Source of the DNA: Chitinophaga pinensis
GTDB lineage: Bacteria; Bacteroidota; Bacteroidia; NS11-12g; UBA9320
Assembly: GCA_945897885.1 (NCBI GenBank)
Contig: CAMDGU010000003.1
Coordinates: 70,339 to 114,963 of the forward strand
Reading direction: 5' to 3'
DNA: 44,625 nucleotides
Shown here: positions 34,787 to 43,575 of the stretch, piece after piece
Numbering within the stretch: the stretch's first letter is position 1
Layout: each line of letters begins with the position of its first letter
Position numbers and translations under genes: made by a program
Notes under the pieces: generated by a model
Told to the model about the DNA's origin: nothing
Databases searched by the model: none
The model's input: only the letters and a program-made list of their open reading frames with translations

Positions 34787-34794
34787 TATCTTTG
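34787..34794 (+). promoter_or_regulatory. Bacteroidota -7 promoter element inside the annotated-length hflX frame (TATCTTTG)
   Basis: TATCTTTG matches TAnnTTTG. It lies within the longest possible hflX frame (ATG at 34712) and 4 bases before an in-frame TTG at 34799. The transcript would start at or next to that TTG, which excludes the ATG at 34712 for this promoter. Confidence 0.5.
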
Positions 34795-34798
34795 TGCC

Positions 34799-35974
34799 TT
34801 GAAAGGACAAATTTACGATACCACCCCAAAGCCGGAACAAGCCATTTTAGTTGCGGCAGATTTATACAGCTATCGCAAAGGAAAATGCGCTGAATATTTG
34901 GAAGAACTGGCTTTTTTGGCTGAAACAGCCGGAGCCGAAACTGTAAAAGTATTTACCCAAAAAACCGACCGACCGCATTCTAAGACCTATTTAGGTCAGG
35001 GGAAGTTGGAGGAAGTGGCGTTATACGTTAAAGAAAATGAAATTGACGTTGCCATTTTTGATGATGAACTAAGCCCTTCTCAAACCCGAAATTTGGAAGA
35101 TGCGTTGATGTGCAAAATCATAGATAGGAGTATGTTAATCCTTGATATTTTTGCTAAAAATGCCCAAACCGCCACAGCAAAAGCACAGGTGGAACTAGCC
35201 CGAAACGAATATTTACTACCCCGACTTACACGGATGTGGAGTCACTTGGACAGGCAAAAAGGTGGGATTGGTCAACGTGGAGCAGGGGAAAAAGAAATTG
35301 AAACTGACCGACGTGCTATTCGTCATACCATTTCCTTATTAAAGGATAAATTAAAAGATATTGACAGCCAAAATCAGGTTCGCCGCAAAAACCGCGATGC
35401 TATGAAAAAAGTAGCCTTAGTGGGATATACCAATGTGGGCAAATCCACAATAATGAATTTAATAACCAAAGCAGGAGTTTATACCGAAAATAAATTGTTT
35501 GCCACCTTAGATTCTACGGCTCGCAAAGTGGTTTTTCCAAATCCTGACCCAATGAAGCAACCGATTATTTTTATCTTATCGGATACCGTTGGGTTTATCC
35601 GCAAACTACCGCATCAGTTGGTTGAAAGTTTTAAATCTACATTGGATGAAGTAGTGGATGCTGATGTTTTGTTGCACGTGGTAGATGTTTCGCATCAAGG
35701 ATTTGAGGAGCAAATGGATGTGGTAAAAAGTACATTGGATGAAATTGGAGCCGCTCAAAAACCAACCATTATTGTGTTTAATAAAATAGACCAATATAAT
35801 CCTAATCCTACAGCCGAGGATATTTTTGAAGATACCACGATTTATGATTTAGATTTATTGAAAAAAAGCTGGATGGCTAAAGAAAACTCACCGGTTGTTT
35901 TTATCTCTGCTTTAAAAAATGAAAATATAGATGAACTAAAGGCAAAGATTATTGATTTGCTACCGTTGGCTTAA
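34799..35974 (+). CDS. hflX: Ribosome-associated GTPase HflX
   Basis: The 391-residue protein (from the TTG at 34799) has the HflX N-terminal domain with SKTYLGQGKLEEVALY and FDDELSPSQTRNLE. The glycine-rich linker KGGIGQRGAGEKEIETDRR follows, then the GTPase domain with G1 GYTNVGKST, G3 DTVGF, G4 NKID and G5 SALK. HflX binds the large subunit and splits stalled or heat-damaged ribosomes. The frame can be extended to an ATG at 34712, but the extra residues (MAFGLGGCLISQLK...) are unlike the family. A -7 element stands just before TTG 34799, after which the sequence reads KGQIYDTTPKPEQA as expected for Bacteroidota HflX. The start is inference; the identity is certain. Confidence 0.93.
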   Translation: MKGQIYDTTPKPEQAILVAADLYSYRKGKCAEYLEELAFLAETAGAETVKVFTQKTDRPHSKTYLGQGKLEEVALYVKENEIDVAIFDDELSPSQTRNLEDALMCKIIDRSMLILDIFAKNAQTATAKAQVELARNEYLLPRLTRMWSHLDRQKGGIGQRGAGEKEIETDRRAIRHTISLLKDKLKDIDSQNQVRRKNRDAMKKVALVGYTNVGKSTIMNLITKAGVYTENKLFATLDSTARKVVFPNPDPMKQPIIFILSDTVGFIRKLPHQLVESFKSTLDEVVDADVLLHVVDVSHQGFEEQMDVVKSTLDEIGAAQKPTIIVFNKIDQYNPNPTAEDIFEDTTIYDLDLLKKSWMAKENSPVVFISALKNENIDELKAKIIDLLPLA

Positions 35975-36021
35975 GTATACAGTAGTAGATAAATTTTTAA
36001 GATTTTACATTTCTAAAATAA

Positions 36022-36029
36022 TAAGTTTG
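36022..36029 (+). promoter_or_regulatory. Bacteroidota -7 element of the surface-protein operon (TAAGTTTG)
   Basis: TAAGTTTG followed by C matches the extended consensus. It lies 93 bases before the ATG at 36123, so this operon has an untranslated leader of about 90 bases, unlike several genes here with almost none. I see no strong hairpin in the leader. Confidence 0.45.
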
Positions 36030-36122
36030 CATACTTAGACTAATTAGGCCCATCAGATAGTAATGAGTTTGTTACAGATTTTAGCTTTTTCGTCTATATA
36101 AAATATATACTAACAAGGAGGA

Positions 36123-38384
36123 ATGCGATACCGGCTCATACTATTTTTAATGCTTTTTGCATGTTTTAACAGCCATGCGCAACTTGGCTGGGAACCTTGG
36201 GAAATCCTCTATGGTGATAGCACCGTAATCGTTGAAGTTCAATTCAGATTATCCGATAACAGTTGCGAACTGGATGGCAAAAAGTATAAATTTAGAACCC
36301 GAATACGCGGTGAGTTTAAAACCTACAATTACTTTGTGAACTGGAAAATGGATTATACCGATTGCAACGGGAATCAGTTTTACCAGCAAAATTCTGTTCC
36401 AATCTGGAAAAAAGAAGGAGGTTTTTCTAACGAAATTCCAATCGAATCCATTGATGATATTTTTACGGCGAGATCATTAGATAATATGCATTATGACGAA
36501 GAGGTTGATATTTACCCCAAAAGTGGAACAGGAAGAAAAGGCGATTTTAAATCCGTTGATCCCAAAGGAATTATTGGGAAAAATAAATTGAATTATGGCG
36601 AATCTACGGTTCTGTCAATAAATGGCGGGGAATTAGGGGAGGGAGCCGAATGGGTTTGGTACAAGGATACATGTGGTACTTTCAGATTGGGTTCAGGTTC
36701 CACTTTGAAAATTCAACCTAATGAAACATCGGTTTATTTTGTGAGGGCCGAAGGAAGGGATAATATTACTAATTGCGCCCAGCTAACGGTTAGAGTAAAC
36801 CAAAATAGCAAGGAACCTTCTAATATTGTTTTGAAAACACCACCGTGCAAAGGGGTTTCAAATACCTTGAAGGTTAATGGCGGGTTTTTGGGATTTGATG
36901 CTGTTTGGAAATGGTATGAGGATAGTTGCAATGGAAATTTTATAGGAACGGGAAGTTATATCAGTATCAAACCTTTAAAAAAAACAACCTATTTTGTAAG
37001 AGCTGAAGGTAAAACCAATGTTACCAAATGTACTAAAATAGTGGTAGACCCATTAGAAAAATCTTTGGACCCTACAGCTTCAATTATTTATAAAGATAAA
37101 ACCATTTGCCAGGGCGATAGTGTCGAGTTAAGTATTCCGGATATTGGCTTGGCGGCTGATGCTCATTGGAGTTGGAGTAAGCAAGAATGTGGTGATTATT
37201 CAATAGGCGTTGGTCCAAAAATTAAGGTTATGGCCGATACCTCAATAACCTATTTTGTGAGGGGAGAAGGCCAGTGTAATTTTACCAGATGTGCTTCGGC
37301 TACCATTAATGTGAATACTAAATCGATAACGGCTGAACGGATTGTTTCAGTTCCTGATAGTGCTAAAATTTTTAAACGAAAAAGTGCAGTCTTAACCTTA
37401 AACGGAGGAACATTGGGAACCGATGCTGAATGGAATTGGTACAAAGGATCGTGTAAAGGGAAGTTTATAAGCAAAGGGGATTCATTGATAATTCATCCCC
37501 GAAAAAAGACAACTTATTATGTAAAAGCCAGTGGACTTTGTAATAGCACAGATTGTAAAGGGCTAGTTATTTCGCCAATTAAGTTTCATTATTTTTATAA
37601 GCAGTATAGCGCCAAACTGAGAAATTCATACCACATTGGAGGCGGTTTGGGGTTAGAAAATTTTGAATATTCGGATAGAATGAAGTATACCAAAAAAGAT
37701 ACTTCCGGCACTCTTTTGGAAAGTGACTCTGTAACTAAATACGTTAATGCTTCCGGAATAAAAGTGAATTTGGTTTATCATCCAATAATAAACAGGTACA
37801 TAAGTTTTGGATTATTTGGTGGCTATTCACAAGGAACAACGACGCTTATTGTGCTTGGTAATAAATCATCAGGATTATTTACCACAACTGAGGTGAAATA
37901 TTTTTATGAAAGGATAAATTATGGAAGCGAATTGGCCTTGGGTTTAAAAAAAGTAAAAGTTTTGGGAGCTTTTAATCGTTCATCTCAATCGAATGATTAT
38001 ACTAAAACAACTACTTCTGACACGTATGTAAAAGAGTTTTTGTTTAATGAAAAATACACTCAGGAAATGTTGAGTATAGGTTTACGATTAGGAAGCTATA
38101 CAACCAAATACAAAGACAAAAGGCCACATGCGTTTGATATAGTTTATAGTTTGAGTCGAACTATTCCTGACCAATTTTTAAAGATTTCGTTTAAGGATTA
38201 CAAAGACCTAAGTGATTGGAAAGTAGGAGCAGGATTTAATTTTTGGGTGCAAAGCTGGGTGAGGATGCGATTGGATATTACTTCCAACAAAAAGCAAAGT
38301 AAACTTCATCTAATAAACTTTAATAATATTCAATACATGGCTACTTTAGCTTTTAGTATCGATAGGTTTAAAAATTATAAATAG
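36123..38384 (+). CDS. Outer-membrane beta-barrel protein with four Ig-like repeats
   Basis: The 753-residue protein has a signal peptide (MRYRLILFLMLFACFNSHA) and an N-terminal domain (about 21-150). Four copies of a ~70-residue module follow, at about 152-226, 243-308, 327-397 and 418-484. The module pattern is a hydrophobic strand, G-x-L-G-x-x-A-x-W-x-W-Y, Cys about 4 residues on, G-x-G, then T-x-YFVRAEG and a late Cys. Similar modules occur in large Bacteroidota adhesins with Ig-like CHU_C-associated domains. Residues about 490-753 are alternating beta-strands ending in LAFSIDRFKNYK, consistent with an outer-membrane barrel. I do not recognise the whole protein. It is the first gene of a five-gene operon. 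The SD-like AAGGAGG sits one base from the ATG and is probably fortuitous. Confidence 0.75.
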   Translation: MRYRLILFLMLFACFNSHAQLGWEPWEILYGDSTVIVEVQFRLSDNSCELDGKKYKFRTRIRGEFKTYNYFVNWKMDYTDCNGNQFYQQNSVPIWKKEGGFSNEIPIESIDDIFTARSLDNMHYDEEVDIYPKSGTGRKGDFKSVDPKGIIGKNKLNYGESTVLSINGGELGEGAEWVWYKDTCGTFRLGSGSTLKIQPNETSVYFVRAEGRDNITNCAQLTVRVNQNSKEPSNIVLKTPPCKGVSNTLKVNGGFLGFDAVWKWYEDSCNGNFIGTGSYISIKPLKKTTYFVRAEGKTNVTKCTKIVVDPLEKSLDPTASIIYKDKTICQGDSVELSIPDIGLAADAHWSWSKQECGDYSIGVGPKIKVMADTSITYFVRGEGQCNFTRCASATINVNTKSITAERIVSVPDSAKIFKRKSAVLTLNGGTLGTDAEWNWYKGSCKGKFISKGDSLIIHPRKKTTYYVKASGLCNSTDCKGLVISPIKFHYFYKQYSAKLRNSYHIGGGLGLENFEYSDRMKYTKKDTSGTLLESDSVTKYVNASGIKVNLVYHPIINRYISFGLFGGYSQGTTTLIVLGNKSSGLFTTTEVKYFYERINYGSELALGLKKVKVLGAFNRSSQSNDYTKTTTSDTYVKEFLFNEKYTQEMLSIGLRLGSYTTKYKDKRPHAFDIVYSLSRTIPDQFLKISFKDYKDLSDWKVGAGFNFWVQSWVRMRLDITSNKKQSKLHLINFNNIQYMATLAFSIDRFKNYK

Positions 38385-38404
38385 CCCATTCTGACATTAG
38401 AATT

Positions 38405-39184
38405 ATGAAAATCAATACCTCAAAAATTAAGATTTATGGATTGATTTTAGTAGTGCTAATACTTGGTTTTATAAGCTTTAAAATAATTTCAATTGATAAT
38501 TCATCGGTTATTCCTGAAGAAAAGCAATGTGTTCAAAAACCCTATTTCAACCTTAAAAATCACATTGACAGCCTAAATACAGGTAATCTTAAAGCAGATT
38601 TTCCTTACGAGATATATCTTGATTCAGCCAATTATTGTGATATCGCTTCTATTCATAAACACCTTGAAATTTTAAACACTTTAAATCGTGATGCTAAAGA
38701 AAATAAAAAGATTCTAGTAAAAGCCTTGACTGAAAAACTGGAAGAAAAAATTGGCTCACGGTTTAATACTTATCAGCCTGACAGCATAATTTTGATGCTT
38801 AACTGGGTAAATAAATTTCAATATTACAAAGACATTGATACCAATAATTTAAAGCTTTACAGAATGGTGCACCGGCATTGGTATAATTACTTTGCCAATA
38901 AATTAAGTCAATATAATGATAGCGATGCTAACCTTAAATATGAGTTTAAGTTTAAGTATTTGTTAGCTATGTGCCAATCTAAAAACTACCCGCCCGATAT
39001 TCGAAATTCCAGTATCACTAAAATAATTGACAACGTTGTAAATAATAAATGGGCTTATTTGTTTAAACGATTTTGGAATGGAACCGGATTTTTAGTTAAA
39101 CTCTTACTTTCGGCTGCCATACTGTTTACATTTTATAGTTATTATTGTGTGTACAAACTTCATTTCAATAAAGGAACTAAGTGA
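38405..39184 (+). CDS. Membrane protein with two transmembrane helices, unknown function
   Basis: The 259-residue protein has a helix at residues 11-29 (YGLILVVLILGFISFKII) and another at about 229-248 (LVKLLLSAAILFTFYSYY). Between them is a ~195-residue hydrophilic, helix-rich domain with many Lys, Asn and aromatic residues. Both termini are short and basic, so the central domain is predicted to face the periplasm. I recognise no family. It lies 20 bases after the barrel gene, and its TGA overlaps the GTG start of the next gene, so it is translationally coupled to the first NAGPA-like protein. Confidence 0.7.
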   Translation: MKINTSKIKIYGLILVVLILGFISFKIISIDNSSVIPEEKQCVQKPYFNLKNHIDSLNTGNLKADFPYEIYLDSANYCDIASIHKHLEILNTLNRDAKENKKILVKALTEKLEEKIGSRFNTYQPDSIILMLNWVNKFQYYKDIDTNNLKLYRMVHRHWYNYFANKLSQYNDSDANLKYEFKFKYLLAMCQSKNYPPDIRNSSITKIIDNVVNNKWAYLFKRFWNGTGFLVKLLLSAAILFTFYSYYCVYKLHFNKGTK

Positions 39185-40098
39185 AAAGGGCGGTATTTAT
39201 ACTATTATTTTTAGTTTTAAGCTGCAGTCTTAGATTACTGAGCTTAAATCTGCCTGCCTCCAATTGCTATGATTCTAATTACGTTGAACTATCAAACTCA
39301 ACTTACAAGAATGAGGAATACACTGTGATTATGCTGAATAAAGCTGGGCAGCGGATTAAAGCAAAGTATTTTGCCGCTCCTGATATTGGCAAAACGGTTT
39401 ATAAACGCTATCTAGATTGGAGTACCCGAATTAAAAATATTGTTTTGGTTTCAAGCGGCACTTACATGGATGAATGTGATAATGCAGAAACAGCCAAGCC
39501 TGTGGGATTAACCATTGATAATGGTGTGCCGGTAACTGAAACATTAATAACAAAAAAAATGGATGCCTTGGTTATTATTTATTCAGGCGGTGGATTGGGA
39601 GGAGGAATTATGGTAACTAATTTATTAGATGGTGATTTAACTCTAAAGGGAAATGGTGTAAACGAAAAGCGAAAATTTAACCTTCGAAAATCTGCCGATG
39701 ATTTGGATGATTTTATGGAATGGGCACAAGAGCAGGAAGCTACGGTTTTTCAAACACATCTTTTGGTTTACAATAATGTATTAAAGGTTTCGGCTGTCAA
39801 TTCAAGCACTGCCAAACGCGAACGGAGATTTTTGGCACTAGGAAAAGATGCTGATGGGCAATTGTTCAATATTATTTTAAACTGCCCTTCAAGTGCATCC
39901 TTGCATGATGCTTCAAAAAAAGCTTTAGAATTTTTAAATAAGTTCAAAGAAATCAACGTTTCATTTATGATAAATCTGGATACCGGATGTCAAAATGTAA
40001 TAGAATTGCGAAACAGCAATTGTTCAGTAAACAAAGCTGTAACAGGCACGCATACCATTAACAGTGCTGTAAATCTTTTAGCATTTTATTTCCAATAA
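39181..40098 (+). CDS. Divergent phosphodiester glycosidase (NAGPA-fold) protein
   Basis: The 305-residue protein starts at GTG (overlap GTGA with the upstream gene) and has a hydrophobic leader (VFILLFLVLSCSLRLL) that could be a signal peptide or lipoprotein signal at C15. It aligns by eye with NAGPA (PF09992-type) proteins. KPVGLTIDNGVPV (106-118) is the family's early block. ATVFQTHLLVYNNVLKV (187-203) fits 'QSGPLLVxxG'. RERRFLALGKDADGQLFNII (213-232) fits 'RTAIGID-DG'. INLDTGCQNVIELRN (264-278) fits 'LNLDGGGSSTLV'. The family hydrolyses sugar-phosphodiester links, as in the human uncovering enzyme. Several conserved Gly and Ser are altered (LDTGC), so activity is doubtful. The assignment is inference from motif order. 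Confidence 0.6.
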   Translation: MKRAVFILLFLVLSCSLRLLSLNLPASNCYDSNYVELSNSTYKNEEYTVIMLNKAGQRIKAKYFAAPDIGKTVYKRYLDWSTRIKNIVLVSSGTYMDECDNAETAKPVGLTIDNGVPVTETLITKKMDALVIIYSGGGLGGGIMVTNLLDGDLTLKGNGVNEKRKFNLRKSADDLDDFMEWAQEQEATVFQTHLLVYNNVLKVSAVNSSTAKRERRFLALGKDADGQLFNIILNCPSSASLHDASKKALEFLNKFKEINVSFMINLDTGCQNVIELRNSNCSVNKAVTGTHTINSAVNLLAFYFQ

Positions 40099-40102
40099 GA
40101 TT

Positions 40103-42244
40103 ATGCGTTTTACGGTGAAATTAATTCTGATATTTCTTTTAGTAGCACCGAGAATTTCCTTAAAAGCTCAAACCTTAATTGCTCATTATCCCTTTGATAA
40201 TACCAGTGCTTTGGATATAAGCGGAAATAGTAACAATGGAACATTAATAGGCGGGGTTAAAACAACAGCGGATAGATTTGGCAATCCGTGTGGTGCTTTG
40301 CTTTTTAACGGCGTGGATGGATACATTGAAGTGCCCAATTCATTTACACTAAAATCACCGGCTGCTAGTTTTTCGGCTACCTGTTGGTTCAAAATAAAAA
40401 CCGGTTCAGGATTAAACTGGTTAACGCTTATCTGCAAAGGAGCTTATCATGAGGAAACTCCAGATAATCCTCAGTACAGAGTACAAGTTCTTCAAACATC
40501 TAATCAAAGTACAATATCTATAAATACCGAATTTACGGAGTATGATAATGATTATTCCACGCACCTTTTTCAAAATGAAGTTTGGCATTTTTACGCCCTT
40601 GTGTATGATGGGAAATTTGTAAGAACCTATTTGGATGGGACTGAAATATGGAAACATGCTTACGAAAATACTCTTACACCTAATGATGAACCATTATGCA
40701 TTGCCAAAGATATTCCGGGGGCTACCGAGTATTTTAATGGCAGTTTGGATGATTTAAGGATTTTTAGTTCGGCATTGACTGCTAAAGATATTAAGGAGAT
40801 TTACAGAGACGATACCTATGCCAAATTTGATTATGATTTTAATTTGGTATGCCCTAATGATATTATTGTAAATGCTGAACCAAACAAATGCCTGGCTACC
40901 GTAACCTACGAGCAACCTGTAATTGATATTATTTGCGGAAGCACCACTTTAAAACAAATAAGCGGCTTGCCCAGTGGTTCTCAATTTCCGGTAGGTACAC
41001 ATACCATTGTGTTTGAAGGTAAAAGTAATTACGATGTTCAAAAATCGTGTTATTCAAAAATTTATGTAAAAGATGATGAACCGCCTGTTATATTTCCGGT
41101 AAATGATACCACAGTTTACATGGAAGATACCAAGTTAATAGGCAAACTATTTAATTATACAATGCCTATTTTTACGGATAATTGTGGAGCAACCATTGCG
41201 CTAAAAAGTGGTTTGCCAAGTGGCTCAAAATTTCCGGAAGGTAAAACGGTACTGACTTTTGTGGCTTCCGATAAATCAGGCAATAAAACCGAGTTATTTT
41301 ATACTGTAAATGTTTTAAAAAAAGAGAAATCAACTACCACAAAATGCCCGGAGGATATAGTTAAAGAGAACGATTTTAGAAAATGTGGAGCTATTGTAAC
41401 CTTCGGTATTCCTGACTCCATTAATCAAAAATCTTTAAAATTAGTGGAAGGCAAAACCAGTGGCAGTTTTTTTAAAGTGGGTGAAAATAAAAATAAATTT
41501 GAAAATGAAATTTCAAACGAATGTTTATTTAAAGTAACTGTATTGGATAAAGAAAACCCTGAAATAAAATGCCAAACAGATACCGTAATTTATTCAGCCA
41601 AAAATAATAAAGGAAGCCGATTTTATTACTCCAAACCCAAAGCTTTGGATAATTGTAAAGTAGATTCATTTAATCAGGTGAAAGGATTAAAAAGTGGTGA
41701 CGTTTTTCCTGTGGGTGTTACCGAAAATAGTTTTGTCGCAAGAGATATATACGGCAATACGGCGCAATGTTCATTTAAGGTAACCGTAATTGATACATTT
41801 GGCGTGGATGAGCCTGTGCTTGTTCCCAAAAAGACGAGGACTGTTAGCACTCACCTCACCGATTCCATACACTACTATAAAAAGGGCATTGATTTTAAGA
41901 AGTGTATTTTAACCCTCTCGATGTATGATGACAGTAAGCAGGACGGCGATACCGTTTCTTTATTTTTTAATGGTAATGAGGTAGTAGAAAAGCAACTTAT
42001 AACCATTAAGAATAACGGAACGATTGATGTATCCCTTGAATTAGTGCCAAATGTAAATAACTATTTTATTTTTAAGGCTTGGAACGAAGGTTCTATTAGT
42101 CCCAATACCCTTCGTATTGAATTTTATGAAGGCTATTATATCGATAAAATGCAAAAGTTAAAACGAAAGAAGCCCACAGAAATGATAGTAATGCATGCCA
42201 AGGTTGGGGTGGCTTCTGCCATTTCTTTAAAGTGTAAAGAGTAA
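40103..42244 (+). CDS. Secreted LamG and HYR domain protein
   Basis: The 713-residue protein has a signal peptide (MRFTVKLILIFLLVAPRISLKA). A LamG/concanavalin-like jelly-roll follows at about 24-235, with LIAHYPFDNTSALDISGNSNNGTL, ALLFNGVDGYIEVPNS, WHFYALVYDGKFVRTYLDG and GSLDDLRIFSSALTAKDI. Four HYR (hyalin-type Ig) domains follow at about 249-324, 327-405, 414-482 and 486-564. They show CPNDIIVNAEPNKCLATVTY, SGLPSGSxFPxG and NTAQCSFKVTVID. The last ~150 residues are unassigned and hold no T9SS sorting motif. The combination suggests glycan binding at the surface. It starts 4 bases after the NAGPA-like gene and is the fourth gene of the operon. Confidence 0.88.
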   Translation: MRFTVKLILIFLLVAPRISLKAQTLIAHYPFDNTSALDISGNSNNGTLIGGVKTTADRFGNPCGALLFNGVDGYIEVPNSFTLKSPAASFSATCWFKIKTGSGLNWLTLICKGAYHEETPDNPQYRVQVLQTSNQSTISINTEFTEYDNDYSTHLFQNEVWHFYALVYDGKFVRTYLDGTEIWKHAYENTLTPNDEPLCIAKDIPGATEYFNGSLDDLRIFSSALTAKDIKEIYRDDTYAKFDYDFNLVCPNDIIVNAEPNKCLATVTYEQPVIDIICGSTTLKQISGLPSGSQFPVGTHTIVFEGKSNYDVQKSCYSKIYVKDDEPPVIFPVNDTTVYMEDTKLIGKLFNYTMPIFTDNCGATIALKSGLPSGSKFPEGKTVLTFVASDKSGNKTELFYTVNVLKKEKSTTTKCPEDIVKENDFRKCGAIVTFGIPDSINQKSLKLVEGKTSGSFFKVGENKNKFENEISNECLFKVTVLDKENPEIKCQTDTVIYSAKNNKGSRFYYSKPKALDNCKVDSFNQVKGLKSGDVFPVGVTENSFVARDIYGNTAQCSFKVTVIDTFGVDEPVLVPKKTRTVSTHLTDSIHYYKKGIDFKKCILTLSMYDDSKQDGDTVSLFFNGNEVVEKQLITIKNNGTIDVSLELVPNVNNYFIFKAWNEGSISPNTLRIEFYEGYYIDKMQKLKRKKPTEMIVMHAKVGVASAISLKCKE

Positions 42245-42250
42245 GAAACG

Positions 42251-43216
42251 ATGAAAAAAACAACGCTAATACGTCTCATTTTTCTGCTGCTCAGTGCCGT
42301 TCTTATTTCGTTTGTGGTAATAAAAGATAATAAAAAAACGGTCCCTACTTTTAAGCTAGAAGCAATACCAAAAGTTGATTCATTCCAGATTTTTATTGAT
42401 GAGTATTGTAAGATTTCAAAGACCATTGACTCGATAAATAAAACCAACGGGGATGGGAAACTGCAGCATGAAAAGGCTCTTAAATCCATCCTTGCCAAAT
42501 TAAAATTGCATTCGGAGCAAATGAACGGAAGTAAGGCCGTTATTTTTAATGGAGTTAAATACAGCATTTTTGTTGCCAACACGGACAGCGACCAAATTAA
42601 ATTGCATTTGCTAAGGCCAAAGTATAAATCAAGTTTGGGAGATGTTAAATCCTATTTGGAATCGCAAAATTTTAAACCTTTGATGATAACCAACGCAGGC
42701 ATGTTTACAGCTACTTATGAACCCGAAGGCTTGTATATTGAAGAGAATCCTTTAAAAAAATACAGTTTGGATGTGGGGGATCAAAAATCAAGTTTCAATT
42801 TTTACCTTTATCCAAACGGTGTGTTTTATATGGATGCTAAAAACACGCCGCATATTGATACCACTAAGGAGTTTGCCAGGTTGCAACGGTTAAAAAAAAT
42901 AAAAGTGAAAGTAGCCACCCAATCCGGGCCTATGTTGGTTATCAACGGGCGAATTCATCAGGCATTTGTGAAGGGTTCTACCAATTACAAAATACGGGGC
43001 GGAGTTGGGATTATAAGTTCAAAAAAAGTGGTATTTGCCTGCACCGTGGGGGGGAGCAATTTTTATGATTTTGGCCTATTTATGCGCGATGTTTTTAATT
43101 GCAAAAATGCCTTATTTCTGGATGGCGCCATTTCTAAAATGTACCTTCATGATATTTATCCCGAAGAAACCGGAGGGCAATTTGGGCCGGTTATTTCGGT
43201 TTCGAGGAAGAAATAA
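42251..43216 (+). CDS. Phosphodiester glycosidase family protein (NAGPA domain)
   Basis: The 321-residue protein has an N-terminal membrane anchor or uncleaved signal (about 5-24), a helical linker (about 40-95) and an NAGPA domain (about 100-318). Motifs are ITNAGMF (146-152), EPEGLYIEE (157-165), ATQSGPMLVINGRI (222-235), RGGVGI (249-254) and LFLDGAISKMYL (288-299). Members cleave the phosphodiester between GlcNAc (or another sugar) and a phosphorylated partner; bacterial substrates are mostly unknown. The typical GGGSS following LDG is AISK here. It is the last gene of the operon, 6 bases after the LamG/HYR gene, and the second NAGPA-fold member there. Confidence 0.88.
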   Translation: MKKTTLIRLIFLLLSAVLISFVVIKDNKKTVPTFKLEAIPKVDSFQIFIDEYCKISKTIDSINKTNGDGKLQHEKALKSILAKLKLHSEQMNGSKAVIFNGVKYSIFVANTDSDQIKLHLLRPKYKSSLGDVKSYLESQNFKPLMITNAGMFTATYEPEGLYIEENPLKKYSLDVGDQKSSFNFYLYPNGVFYMDAKNTPHIDTTKEFARLQRLKKIKVKVATQSGPMLVINGRIHQAFVKGSTNYKIRGGVGIISSKKVVFACTVGGSNFYDFGLFMRDVFNCKNALFLDGAISKMYLHDIYPEETGGQFGPVISVSRKK

Positions 43217-43316
43217 TTTCATTTTGTAGCAGCTTCATTTCAACAGACTTAATATTTTAAAAGGATCGGCTAAATAACTTGCCCTTCGTGCAACCGTGCT
43301 TAAATTCCTTTTTTTA

Positions 43317-43340
43317 CATCCCGGATGGGATGCATGCATC
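43317..43340. repeat. Palindromic GC-rich element in intergenic region
   Basis: CATCCC (43317-43322) and GGGATG (43327-43332) form an inverted repeat around GGAT. The overlapping GATGCATGCATC (43329-43340) is a perfect 12-bp palindrome. It sits in the 578-bp gap 43217-43794, which otherwise holds only an unconvincing 76-codon frame (43325-43555) and the orphan sorting domain at 43576-43764. Confidence 0.5.
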
Positions 43341-43575
43341 AAAGGCGCGGGGTGTTTTTTGTAATAAATAAATTAACGGTTGCAGGCAACTTTGGTGCGG
43401 CTTTCGGAGCCGATACACTTTCACCTAGCACAAATGTAAGTTGGAAGAACATACTTTCCAAAACTAAAAACCAGCATCACAATTGCCTGCTGTTACCGGC
43501 TGCCATATTGATTCCAGCATTTGATCAAATATTTAAGAATATTTTAACCATTTGATAAACTATTTAAACTATTAA

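Noticed and set aside
36115-36121. AAGGAGG as a Shine-Dalgarno site for the barrel gene
   Set aside because: Only one base separates it from the ATG, too close to work, and other genes here lack such sites.
35975-36122. Riboswitch or attenuator in the ~90-base leader of the surface operon
   Set aside because: I see no conserved riboswitch motif, strong hairpin or T-run before the start codon.
43325-43555. 76-codon frame starting MGCMHQRRGVFF
   Set aside because: Composition is not protein-like, it begins within a palindromic element, has no promoter or family, and lies among gene debris.
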